Part shown: positions 18,248-26,205 of the stretch, one piece after another
How the letters are laid out: the number at the start of each line of letters is the position of its first letter
How positions within the stretch are numbered: position 1 is the first letter of the stretch
Origin: Candidatus Kapaibacterium sp.
GTDB taxonomy: Bacteria > Bacteroidota > Ignavibacteria > Kapaibacteriales > UBA4661
Length of the DNA stretch: 33,880 nt
Direction of reading: 5' to 3'
Assembly: GCA_004292595.1 (NCBI GenBank)
Contig: RDXM01000117.1
Location: forward strand, 1 to 33,880
Position numbers and translations under genes: made by a program
Notes under the pieces: model-generated
Seen by the model: only the letters and a program-made list of their open reading frames with translations
Told to the model about the DNA's origin: nothing
The model's database searches: none

Positions 18248-18281
18248 GCGATCTGTGGAGTTTTTGTTTGAGATGGCGGCA

Positions 18282-19085
18282 TCATATTTTTTTCAAGACA
18301 ATACTGCGTTGCAACGCAAACGTATTTTTTGACAGGCGAATAAGGAGCAAATCCAAAGCCTTCACACACGCTAAAGCCCAGTATGGAAGCGGTATGTAGG
18401 GTGTTTTTGCTGTTACGCCGCCAGAATTGAAAAAAAGCAGAAATTCGCTGTAGTCATCGCGCTCAATGCGGAAAGTTGGTACGTTGGAATGAAATTGTGC
18501 TGGCGAATCAAAAAGAAGATTTGGTATGGCTGCGTTTGCCGCCCAAGGATTGGTGGGGTCGCTGAGGATTGCGTTTTCATCAAACACATTGACATCGTAG
18601 GAATAGCCTTCTTTTCGCATCAGATGCAGCACTAAGCGCATGAACAATGAGCAATTCACTTCTTGCACCAGCAAATACCCGCCAGGCTTGATAATACGGT
18701 GCATCTCGCGCAGAAACTTCATGGGGCTTGGCAGGTGATGAATCATGTTGCTGCACAGGACGAAATCAAGCTCCGCGTCGTGAAATGGCGTGTTCATAGC
18801 ATCAATGTTGGTCATATCCAGCCAGTCGTATTCGCCAAAGTCGGTCATTTTCAAGGATTTTGCTTTGACAAATTCGCCCGTTATGCCAATTCCGCACCCA
18901 ACTTCCACGCCAACATCGCTTGTAGGCGTGATGTAGTCTTGCATCCACGCAAAACGATTTCTCAAAAGATAGAGCAGATTTTTCGAGGGTTTTTCGTAAA
19001 AAATCCGACGCGCTTTTACAACATCGCCATCATTTTCGTAGCGATTATCTTCGGGACGCGGAAAATAGGGCTTTCCAAGCAACAT
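18282..19085 (-). CDS. Class I SAM-dependent methyltransferase (Methyltransf_11 type)
   Basis: The 267-residue protein has the SAM-binding motif I VGVEVGCGIGITG (58-70), an acidic region after it, a motif IV region DFVLCSNMIHHLPSP (107-121) and a post-motif IIKPGGYLLVQEVN (131-144). These are typical of Methyltransf_11 small-molecule or sugar methyltransferases. The C-terminal third (about 180-267) is an extra segment without recognisable motifs. The gene lies 34 bases upstream of the GT-C-like gene and 67 bases downstream of the FkbM gene, all on the same strand, so a glycan or lipid-linked substrate is inferred, not shown. Confidence 0.85.
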   Translation of the reverse strand: MLLGKPYFPRPEDNRYENDGDVVKARRIFYEKPSKNLLYLLRNRFAWMQDYITPTSDVGVEVGCGIGITGEFVKAKSLKMTDFGEYDWLDMTNIDAMNTPFHDAELDFVLCSNMIHHLPSPMKFLREMHRIIKPGGYLLVQEVNCSLFMRLVLHLMRKEGYSYDVNVFDENAILSDPTNPWAANAAIPNLLFDSPAQFHSNVPTFRIERDDYSEFLLFFNSGGVTAKTPYIPLPYWALACVKALDLLLIRLSKNTFALQRSIVLKKI

Positions 19086-19152
19086 TTGTTTGTGGAAGTA
19101 ATGAGAAAAGGCAGCAATTATTCACAAGATACTCTTCGTCAATCACAAGGAT

Positions 19153-19968
19153 TTATGCGGCTTTCGGGCGTTCTCCGTACATCACGCCGCGATAATGATT
19201 GTTTTGCACTGTTTTCACTGCAAATCCAACATCACGCAAAAGCTGCTCCAACGACTGAGGATTGTAGCCCTTTTCAAGCTGCACAGGTGTTGGTTCGTGG
19301 TATTCCAGCACGATTCTATCAACATTTTGGAGCGCGTCTTTTCCTGCAAATAAGATGTCGTACTCCGCACCTTCGCAATCAACTTTCATCAAATTGCAGC
19401 GTGAAATGCCATTATCAGCAAAAACTTTTTGCAAAGGAATTGTTTTCACAATATGCTTCTCGCCCGCTTCAGCAAAGGATTCCTTGTACAAAGAATTTTG
19501 CGCTTGATTGATAGTATTCACGAAAAAACTCGTTTCGCCAACTTTATCGCTAATGGCGGTATTGAAGGCGTGAACATTCGGAACGTTGTTATCACGCAAA
19601 TTTTTTTGCAACTGCTGGTATGTTCCCTCAAATGCTTCGTAGGTGAAAATTTTCCCGCGCGAAGCCTTCCGCGATGCCATAATGCTGAAACTGCCGATAT
19701 GCCCGCCAATGTCGATAATCACATCATCGGGATAAATCGGACACATTTCGTATTCGCCGTCGTGCAGCACCTCAAAAACAATCATCACATCAGAAAGTTT
19801 ATTGGTAAAGGTTGCCGTGCGGATATTCATGGTGTAGTCGTGGAGCTGAATTTTCGAGCGATGTGCGGTCAGCCAAAAACTCAGCCAATCACCAAATGAC
19901 CAGGCTTTGAGGGAATTGAGCAATAAACGAAAGAAGATTTTGAAGCGTTCAACCCAGCGTAAAAGCAT
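19153..19968 (-). CDS. FkbM-family methyltransferase
   Basis: From the ATG at 19968 the protein has 271 residues; the open frame extends to a TTG at 20016 but the ATG is preferred. FkbM-type features are DVIIDIGGHIGSFSIMASRK (82-101), an acidic residue ending the next strand (TYEAFEG), and KVDCEGAEYDIL in the second half, the family's characteristic motif. FkbM proteins O-methylate sugars or polyketides using SAM. The neighbouring glycosyltransferases and second methyltransferase suggest methylation of a surface glycan. The basic, amphipathic N terminus (residues 1-35) could associate with the membrane. Confidence 0.88.
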   Translation of the reverse strand: MLLRWVERFKIFFRLLLNSLKAWSFGDWLSFWLTAHRSKIQLHDYTMNIRTATFTNKLSDVMIVFEVLHDGEYEMCPIYPDDVIIDIGGHIGSFSIMASRKASRGKIFTYEAFEGTYQQLQKNLRDNNVPNVHAFNTAISDKVGETSFFVNTINQAQNSLYKESFAEAGEKHIVKTIPLQKVFADNGISRCNLMKVDCEGAEYDILFAGKDALQNVDRIVLEYHEPTPVQLEKGYNPQSLEQLLRDVGFAVKTVQNNHYRGVMYGERPKAA

Positions 19969-20095
19969 TGCATTCAAGCAAAAGTGAAAAAAAATAAAAT
20001 AGCCTTTAATATACAACTTTTCACGGACTTTTTGTAGGGAGAATTTCAGATTGGATTGCAGAAAACATCATCCCCTAAAGCATTCACCCTTGAAT

Positions 20096-21160
20096 TCAAG
20101 ACCCTTTATCCGAGGCGTTTTCAAAAAGGATTTCTACTTCATGCAGATAATTCCGATAATTCAAGCGCGGCACAAAAAGCTGGTGGGAACGATTGCTGAG
20201 AACCACAAACACGAGCAAAGCAGAGAAAAACACGGCTTGAAATAATAATCCAATGAGACCAATCGTTACATTGGAAGCCCATCCCGACACAACGAGGTCT
20301 GTCGCCAAACGCAAGGCAAATACGAAGCCGATGCCCACAATGGAAAATATCATCAGCACAATAGACCAGACCAGAAGCCGCGTAGCGACAACTTCCAGAT
20401 GCACCGACACAGCACCTAAGCCGTGCAGAAGCAAGGAAACAAAGTTCATTTTGGATTCCCCCGCCAAGCGCTTTCCACGCTCTGTGGGAATGGTGTCATG
20501 CGGAATGCGCGATTTGATAATCCCTGCGGCATAGTGCGTCCAAAGTTCAGCAACAGCTGTAGCCCGCATCATCAATTCTTTAGGAATGATACTAAAATTT
20601 CCAAACGAAATCGGCGCACCCGTTAAAACACGATAAAAACGTTTGTAGATTTGGTAAAAGAAGCGAAAGGACAGGCTTTCTGAGCGTTTTTCACGTTTTG
20701 CAAAGATGATTTTGCGTGAATTATCAAGGCTTGCTTTGATAAGCACGAGTATATCTTCTGGCTTATCTTCCCCATCGGAATCCATCACGATAACCGCATC
20801 ATTGCTGGTGTTTTCGGCAATATGGCAGAGACCAATGGCGATTGCTCGTTGGTGTCCAAAATTCCGCGTCAAATGCACAACGCTCACTCTGCGAATACAG
20901 CGCAAATGCTGAAACTCCGACCGAGAATAATGAATTTCCTGTGTTGAACCGTCATTGATGGCAAAAACATCTATCGTAATTCCGCTTGAAGCACAGGTTT
21001 CATCAATGGCGCGGAGAAGGAGGGAAAAAGAGTGCCAATCATTAAAAACTGGCATAATGATGGAGATGGTACGGTTTGGGAACAAAAACATTGAGAACAG
21101 TTTGAAAATTCGTGTTAAAAATTCGTGTGTACGTGAATCATTGCTTGAAACAATCATCAT
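20096..21160 (-). CDS. GT2 glycosyltransferase, DPM1/GtrB-like, with two C-terminal membrane helices
   Basis: About 354 residues from ATG 21160; the frame opens with GTG at 21166, and ATG 21091, just before the first conserved strand, is also possible. The GT-A domain begins ISIIMPVFNDWHSF and continues with INDGSTQEI, LTRNFGHQRAIAIGL and the metal-binding VMDSDGEDKPEDI. The pattern NFGHQxAIxxGL is typical of DPM1/GtrB enzymes, which load glucose or other sugars onto polyprenyl phosphate. Two hydrophobic helices near the C terminus (LLVWSIVLMIFSIVGIGFVF and IGLLFQAVFFSALLVFVVL) match the GtrB/ArnC topology. It opens the tailoring block and likely supplies the donor for the GT-C-like protein at 16478. 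Confidence 0.88.
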   Translation of the reverse strand: MMIVSSNDSRTHEFLTRIFKLFSMFLFPNRTISIIMPVFNDWHSFSLLLRAIDETCASSGITIDVFAINDGSTQEIHYSRSEFQHLRCIRRVSVVHLTRNFGHQRAIAIGLCHIAENTSNDAVIVMDSDGEDKPEDILVLIKASLDNSRKIIFAKREKRSESLSFRFFYQIYKRFYRVLTGAPISFGNFSIIPKELMMRATAVAELWTHYAAGIIKSRIPHDTIPTERGKRLAGESKMNFVSLLLHGLGAVSVHLEVVATRLLVWSIVLMIFSIVGIGFVFALRLATDLVVSGWASNVTIGLIGLLFQAVFFSALLVFVVLSNRSHQLFVPRLNYRNYLHEVEILFENASDKGS

Positions 21161-21212
21161 TTGCACTGCGAATATACGGTTTTTCTCAGGTTTTTGCGAA
21201 CGGCTGTTTATG

Positions 21213-22511
21213 TTATAGCGAAATCACAATTTCACTTTGTGCCACAGCATTCACTGTAGAAGATTCAGTCATATTTTCCAGCATCGAATTTTCCTTCTTC
21301 TCTGCACATTTTTCTATCGCAAAGAGGGTAATATCGTCATCGTAGGAGTTGCTACCACGCCAAAGCCTGATTTCTGCGGCAAGCTCGGCAATAATTTCAT
21401 CTAGCGGCAATGTGGCATAGTTAGTAAGTGTTTCAATGAGGCGTTCTTGCGAAAATTGCTCTCCAAAACGGTTTTCGCATTCGGTAATGCCATCAGTATA
21501 GAAAAATAAACGGTCATTCAGATTGAGCGTGATTTCAGTTTGGTCATAGACCATATCGGGAAGCATTCCAATCGGTACACCGCCAGCTCCTTCGACGAGT
21601 TCAGCAGAGCCATTTGCACGAAGTAGAATTGCTGGTGGATGCCCTGCTTGTGCCAACGTGATGTGTGATGTCCGTACATCCATTACGCCGTACATCATGG
21701 TAAAATAGTTCATTGCATCATGTTCATTTTGCGAAGCGTTATTGAGTTCGTAGAGTGCCTCTGCGGGCGGGCGGATGTACACGTGTGGCATGAAGGAAAT
21801 ATCGTCTTTCAGCAATCCCGCTTGACCATTAGCGGCAGACAAGGTTTGATGTAACATTACCGAGGTCATCGCAGAGGGAATACCATGCCCAGCAACATCA
21901 ACAATATAAAAACCAGCATGATTATTATCTAATCGCAAAAAATTGATACTATCGCCACCAATGAATGCTGCTGGAACATAGAGCCAATCATAGCGGTACC
22001 CTTGCGCCAAAAATGGTTGGGATTCCTTTTTATCTGGCAATAAACTCTTTTGCAAACTCGCTGCTGCCCGTAAGTCTTTCTGTAATGATTCTTGTGCTTC
22101 TCGGAGTTTTTTATTGCGCTCTTCTAAAATTTTTTCTAGCTGAATCACGCGCTCTCCCGCACGAATACGCACCCGTAACTCTTCTTTATTGAACGGCTTG
22201 CCCATAAAATCATCCGCACCAGCTTCCATGCCTTCTACCAAATCTACTTGGTCACGTCGCGCCGTGAGCAAAATCACGTACACATAACGGTCGAAATAAT
22301 CATCTTCGCGCAAACGACGGCAAAACTCAATACCATCCATCAACGGCATATTCCAATCGCTGACAACAAATTGAACTTGGTCATTTTCTTCTAAAATATG
22401 CCATGCTTCGGCACCGTTTTGAGCCAGAACAACGTCATGCCCCCAGTTTTTCAAAAACTGCATGAGCAACAGGCGCATATCTTCATTGTCGTCCACAACC
22501 AAAATTTTCAT
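21213..22511 (-). CDS. Response regulator fused to SpoIIE/PP2C-type serine phosphatase (RsbU-like)
   Basis: The 432-residue protein starts with a receiver domain (1-120): acidic pair Asp7-Asp8, phospho-acceptor Asp52 in SDWNMPLMDG, Thr83 and Lys105 in GKPF. A coiled coil follows (about 122-158), then a SpoIIE/PP2C domain with IGGDSINF (184-191), DVAGHGIPSAM (205-215), FYTDGITE and a late SYDDDITLFAIEK. These metal-binding Asp residues are intact, so it should be active. Enzymes of this build dephosphorylate anti-sigma-factor antagonists in partner-switching systems; no anti-sigma or antagonist gene is visible here. The last 30 residues are a nonconserved tail. It lies downstream of the polysaccharide genes and, like the Hpt and kinase genes at the other end, suggests phosphorelay control. 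Confidence 0.9.
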   Translation of the reverse strand: MKILVVDDNEDMRLLLMQFLKNWGHDVVLAQNGAEAWHILEENDQVQFVVSDWNMPLMDGIEFCRRLREDDYFDRYVYVILLTARRDQVDLVEGMEAGADDFMGKPFNKEELRVRIRAGERVIQLEKILEERNKKLREAQESLQKDLRAAASLQKSLLPDKKESQPFLAQGYRYDWLYVPAAFIGGDSINFLRLDNNHAGFYIVDVAGHGIPSAMTSVMLHQTLSAANGQAGLLKDDISFMPHVYIRPPAEALYELNNASQNEHDAMNYFTMMYGVMDVRTSHITLAQAGHPPAILLRANGSAELVEGAGGVPIGMLPDMVYDQTEITLNLNDRLFFYTDGITECENRFGEQFSQERLIETLTNYATLPLDEIIAELAAEIRLWRGSNSYDDDITLFAIEKCAEKKENSMLENMTESSTVNAVAQSEIVISL

Positions 22512-22552
22512 ATGCCTTCCAAAATACAGAAGTATTACTAAAATTAGGCTTC

Positions 22553-22630
22553 AGTGGCTTGAGACTTCATATCTGTGTTTGCAGTCGAAGTACTGCACCA
22601 ACACTCACAGACAAGAAATCTCAAGCCACC
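22553..22630. repeat. 78-bp palindromic repeat, copy C (diverged arms, pairing kept)
   Basis: Arms lie at 22553-22577 and 22606-22630 (21 of 25 pair) around a 28-base loop, the same geometry as copies A and B. Outer arm positions 7-9, 11 and 12 differ from A/B, and both arms changed together, so pairing survives. The inner motif CACAGACAAGAA is retained on the right arm. This copy is intergenic, between the barrel gene and the regulator gene, and has stop codons on the - strand. The loop carries its own small hairpin (GCAGT/ACTGC). Confidence 0.8.
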
Positions 22631-22656
22631 ACTTGATATTTTTGTATGGTGCAAAG

Positions 22657-23748
22657 CTAAAAAACGAAACTCCACGAAAGCGACAACGTGCCGTCGAGTA
22701 AGCCTTTGAGCTTTGCATTGCTAGGATTCCAAGGAAAGCGACCACCGACATGGTTATTGTATTGCACCGAAAGTGTGTAGGGATGCCAATCAAAAAAGCC
22801 AATACCATATGTGAAATCGGGATCCCATGGTTGCTGCTGTCCATGAATTGGATACCAAAATACGGTAAAATTTGCGTAAATCTGCTCATAAATTGTGTAT
22901 TTCGTCGAAAAACTGAGTGCAGTTTTCCAATAGCCTAGCTCATCATGTTTCGCGCCTTGAATACGATACTGCGGATGGATATTCAAATGCAAGCTATGAC
23001 CAATGCCTCCACTTGGATGCACGACGCACAAATGCTCAATAAGTTTGGCAGATGGAAATTTCCAACCGAGTGAAAAGTTCCCTTCCCAAAAGCGTGTAAC
23101 GACTTCCCCACTGGCAATACTTGGAAAAAGGCGATTGCCTTGATGATTAGAATACACAAAGCTAAAAGTATACGGATGCCAATCGTTGTAGCCGAAACTG
23201 TAGGTAAAATCAGGATTCCAGCTTTGTTTTTGGCTCGGAAAAAAATAGCGCATCACCGAGACACTCACAAACCAATAGGAAATTGGCTTGTAGGACAGTG
23301 AAAGCCCTAACACCGCCGATGACAAGGCAACACCTTGCGAATTACTACCATTCTCTGGCTGAGAAGCGGCATCACTTAATGGGTAGGTAGCAGTAATACC
23401 TCCGCTCAAACCATCAACATGATTGTTTTTCAGAAAATCTTCAAACGGAAATTCAAACGATGTTTTCATGTTCGACCAGATATTTTCCCATGTTTCGTCT
23501 TCTCGTACATCTGGCTCTGCGGGAATAGATTTCACTGCTTTTGGTCCTGCGCCATCAAACTGCGACTGAAGCCCACCGTACTTGTTGATAGAACGAATTG
23601 TTGATGCTGAAGGAGAAGATTGTGCAGGAGAGCTGCTCACAGTCGTATTTGGCGTGGAAGATTTTTGCTGACAGCGCAGAGAAATAGGAAGGATTCCAAA
23701 CGATAAACAGAATCCTACAACGGCAAGATATGGAAAAACAAATCGCAT
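22657..23748 (-). CDS. Putative outer-membrane beta-barrel protein with internal duplication, polysaccharide locus
   Basis: I do not recognise a named family. The 363-residue protein has a signal peptide (about 1-27), a low-complexity Ser/Thr region, and two homologous units at about 147-231 and 279-361. Each carries W(N/D)PDFTYxxGxxDWHPYTxSxxYxNHxGxR inside alternating aromatic/hydrophobic strands. It ends in SLSWSFVF, and a C-terminal Phe on a final strand is the usual beta-barrel assembly signal. An export pore or outer-membrane docking role for the neighbouring synthase is inferred from location only. A strong SD, AGGAGG, precedes the ATG. It is 29 bases downstream of the GH16-like gene. 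Confidence 0.65.
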   Translation of the reverse strand: MRFVFPYLAVVGFCLSFGILPISLRCQQKSSTPNTTVSSSPAQSSPSASTIRSINKYGGLQSQFDGAGPKAVKSIPAEPDVREDETWENIWSNMKTSFEFPFEDFLKNNHVDGLSGGITATYPLSDAASQPENGSNSQGVALSSAVLGLSLSYKPISYWFVSVSVMRYFFPSQKQSWNPDFTYSFGYNDWHPYTFSFVYSNHQGNRLFPSIASGEVVTRFWEGNFSLGWKFPSAKLIEHLCVVHPSGGIGHSLHLNIHPQYRIQGAKHDELGYWKTALSFSTKYTIYEQIYANFTVFWYPIHGQQQPWDPDFTYGIGFFDWHPYTLSVQYNNHVGGRFPWNPSNAKLKGLLDGTLSLSWSFVF

Positions 23749-23753
23749 AATAA

Positions 23754-23759
23754 CCTCCT
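23754..23759 (-). promoter_or_regulatory. Strong Shine-Dalgarno for the barrel gene
   Basis: On the - strand AGGAGG lies five bases before the ATG at 23748. Most genes of this window show no SD this good, so this gene may be translated at a higher level than its neighbours, and the start is well fixed. Confidence 0.75.
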
Positions 23760-23777
23760 ATATTCAAGTCTTGTTGC

Positions 23778-24830
23778 TTATTCCGACCGATAGATAATTT
23801 TTTTGATAACCACTTCGATTGGCTTGTTATCAATCGGTGTACCCGCACACCACAGACGAAGGCGCAGTGTATTGGTTGGTGTTGGTTCAGGGACAGTTAT
23901 ACCTGTGGCAGGCGAAGCGGAAAAATCCCATAATGCCGCTAAGTATTTACTCGGTAAACCATGGTCGTGGTAGCTTGCAAACTCACAGCTACGACGCTTC
24001 CACGTTATGGCGTGTGTGGAAAATAAGCCTCCCATTCTAAAAGGCTCATCTGAACGAAAGACTTTTTCTTTGCGCTCTACCACAAGATTCTGCTCACTAT
24101 TTGCAACAAGATAGCGAAGCGGCGAGAGAGTTTGCTCGTATAATCTTGTGCATTGCAAAGCAAGCATTGGTGCGGTATAGGAATCCATCGCTCTATCGGG
24201 CGTTATCGAAAATTCAAAATGCACATTGGGTGCAAATTCATCAAATTTTGTTTCTGCAAAAAAGGCATATGTGCCGTACCCAAAACTGGTATCAGCAGCA
24301 ACATCAACACCATACCACGAGCCATCACGCTTGTTGATGACTACATGCAGCTTGTTTTGCTCATCAACAAAAATTTCTGTTGGCTTGCCAGAAAAGAGAG
24401 TATTGAAAGGTTCGCCGCGCTCATTGGTATTACGGGCAATCCATCGTATTCCGCCAAAAAATACTGTATCTGGAGGCAGAGCGTTGGTGCTAGGCTTCGA
24501 TTGTGTTTCGCCACTGCCCTCTTCGTCATGGCGAAGAATAATTGATTGCGCCTCAGACTCGCCTTCTTTTTCTTGTTCTTTTTGTTGTTCCTTTTCCTTG
24601 CGCAAACGCTCATCAACCGCCTTTTGCATTGCTGGTGGCAAAGGCGGCAGCACACGTTCTTTCGAGAGTGGAATTTTCTTTGGTTGTTTGGATTCCGAAT
24701 TACCTGTGCCGCCTGTTTGATACTGCGCAAAAGCGATACTTGCTTGCAGCAGCAACAACAAGCACAAATATCCCACAATCTTAATTAGATTTTTTAAGCG
24801 GGAAACATTTTTTGAGGAGCTTAAATTCAT
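23778..24830 (-). CDS. Secreted GH16/laminarinase-fold protein lacking the catalytic ExDxxE motif
   Basis: From ATG 24830 the protein has 350 residues: signal peptide (about 13-36, LCLLLLLQASIAFAQ), a charged Lys/Glu/Gln-rich spacer (about 50-115), then a concanavalin-like domain (about 124-350). The order GGIRWIARNTNERG, KLHVVINKRDGSWYGVDV, FGYGTYAFFAETKFDEFAPNV and ITWKRRSCEFASYH matches GH16-type glucan hydrolases. Where GH16 enzymes carry ExDxxE this protein reads NVHFEFSITPDRAMDS, so catalysis by the usual mechanism is unlikely and glycan binding is more plausible. The start overlaps the upstream DUF3131 gene by 50 bases. The frame is open back to an ATG at 24956, but that gives no signal peptide at the N terminus. 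Confidence 0.65.
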   Translation of the reverse strand: MNLSSSKNVSRLKNLIKIVGYLCLLLLLQASIAFAQYQTGGTGNSESKQPKKIPLSKERVLPPLPPAMQKAVDERLRKEKEQQKEQEKEGESEAQSIILRHDEEGSGETQSKPSTNALPPDTVFFGGIRWIARNTNERGEPFNTLFSGKPTEIFVDEQNKLHVVINKRDGSWYGVDVAADTSFGYGTYAFFAETKFDEFAPNVHFEFSITPDRAMDSYTAPMLALQCTRLYEQTLSPLRYLVANSEQNLVVERKEKVFRSDEPFRMGGLFSTHAITWKRRSCEFASYHDHGLPSKYLAALWDFSASPATGITVPEPTPTNTLRLRLWCAGTPIDNKPIEVVIKKIIYRSE

Positions 24831-26187
24831 CACGGAGATAAATGCGGTAAAGGTCGTCTTCTTCGTGGGCTTGCTCATACAGCCGCCCCGATTTTTTAAA
24901 CATGAGGGATTCCAAAACAATAGCATTTGTTTGACAAGTAAGTGTGCGCACTGCATCGCCAGTTTTCTCTAAACGCCCTTCGTACCAGCCACGAGCAGGG
25001 TCGAAAAGCGAACTCGTGATAAGCATGAGCAAATCGGTGTAGGGTGTTTTGAATGCTGCCCACATTGCAAAAGCGGCTTTTGTGGAAACAGCCGAATGTT
25101 GAGGGAAATAAACACCAGAACTTGAAATGGTTGTCCATTTGTAGCCGTTAGAAAATACAGCATCATACACGGTGAATGGCTCTGTTGATACTTCATGTTT
25201 TGCCCGCGCCGTAAAAATATCCTCGCGCTCATGCCGTCGTTTCTGAACTTCATACACATTCAAAATCTGTTCGTAGTAGCGTTTATCCAGAGAAAGATAC
25301 GGAATGTTTTCCCAACCAAATTCCAATAACGTGAGGAAATATGGCATACTCGTTACTGCATTGTTGCTATTACTTGCACGCTCATCATTACCATCAAAAT
25401 AGATTTCAATATCGTTTATGCGAATTGTTTCAACGGGGTCGATAGTTGAAGTGGCTTCCATGTCGAATCCCCATGCTTTGAAACTGCGAGCAGTGTATTC
25501 CTTCAGTCCGTGTTTAGCGTCCAAAAATTTTGCTGCTTTTTCATTCACATTGACTGCGCTGTACAAGTTTCCTTCTCTATCAACACAATTACAGAATGAC
25601 CAACGCAAAATCACTCTATCAACGTACTCGCCATAGTAAGCATATTTATTGCGCAGAAGGCGCAGCACCGTCATCAAACGTCCAATATGATGCACTTGCC
25701 AGCCGATAACTCCTGGCTTTGCGGCATAGTTGAGGGCTTGCATATTGACCGAATGATAATTCACATTTGGTAGCTCGCCAAATGCTAATTTCATTGTATT
25801 CAAAAACCCAAACACCAAACTTAAACGTCTATCAAATTCATGCTTACCAATCACGTCTAATTCCCGCGCTGCCATCAGCGCAACAATATAATCGCCAATA
25901 CTTTCCATCGTTACCACTTGTGAAGCATCTTTCGCATTTACTAAGCCAGTTTGTGGGTTATAGTTATTTTCAAAATACTTCCATGCAACCTTTGCCCACA
26001 ACTGCTCTTCGTCGCTTAAACGCCCACGCCGCCCTTCTTTGAACACATTCACCGCTTTTTCCGTACCTTCATCTATGGAACGAACAATTACCCCACACGA
26101 ACACACAAACACAAGACACAGAACGGCACACAAAGAATATATTTGCCGAAGAACGTGTGTTTGTGAAGAGTGAGAAGGCTGTTTCAT
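24781..26187 (-). CDS. DUF3131-family lipoprotein, divergent paralogue
   Basis: The 468-residue protein is the third and most divergent of three adjacent paralogues. It has a lipoprotein-type signal (VFVCSC, lipid-attachment Cys31 predicted) and then the family domain from about residue 57: DEEQLWAKVAWKYFENNY, TGLVNAKD, ELPNVNYHS, VYDAVFSNGYKW and FDPARGWYEGRLEKTG. The other two have TMWD, GR(I/L)GYEEY and SExYxLDGxE at matching places; here these read TMES (93-96), HGLKEY and SMPYFLTLLE. The lost acidic residues suggest a binding or structural role. DUF3131 proteins are predicted helical-barrel proteins found beside glycan synthases; no activity is established from this sequence. It follows the second paralogue by 18 bases. 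Confidence 0.8.
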   Translation of the reverse strand: MKQPSHSSQTHVLRQIYSLCAVLCLVFVCSCGVIVRSIDEGTEKAVNVFKEGRRGRLSDEEQLWAKVAWKYFENNYNPQTGLVNAKDASQVVTMESIGDYIVALMAARELDVIGKHEFDRRLSLVFGFLNTMKLAFGELPNVNYHSVNMQALNYAAKPGVIGWQVHHIGRLMTVLRLLRNKYAYYGEYVDRVILRWSFCNCVDREGNLYSAVNVNEKAAKFLDAKHGLKEYTARSFKAWGFDMEATSTIDPVETIRINDIEIYFDGNDERASNSNNAVTSMPYFLTLLEFGWENIPYLSLDKRYYEQILNVYEVQKRRHEREDIFTARAKHEVSTEPFTVYDAVFSNGYKWTTISSSGVYFPQHSAVSTKAAFAMWAAFKTPYTDLLMLITSSLFDPARGWYEGRLEKTGDAVRTLTCQTNAIVLESLMFKKSGRLYEQAHEEDDLYRIYLRDEFKLLKKCFPLKKSN

Positions 26188-26205
26188 AAATGTACCGATG
26201 CTCTA

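Noticed and set aside
24830-24956. Longer N terminus for the GH16-like protein from ATG 24956
   Set aside because: It adds 42 residues before the signal peptide and lies wholly inside the upstream DUF3131 coding sequence.
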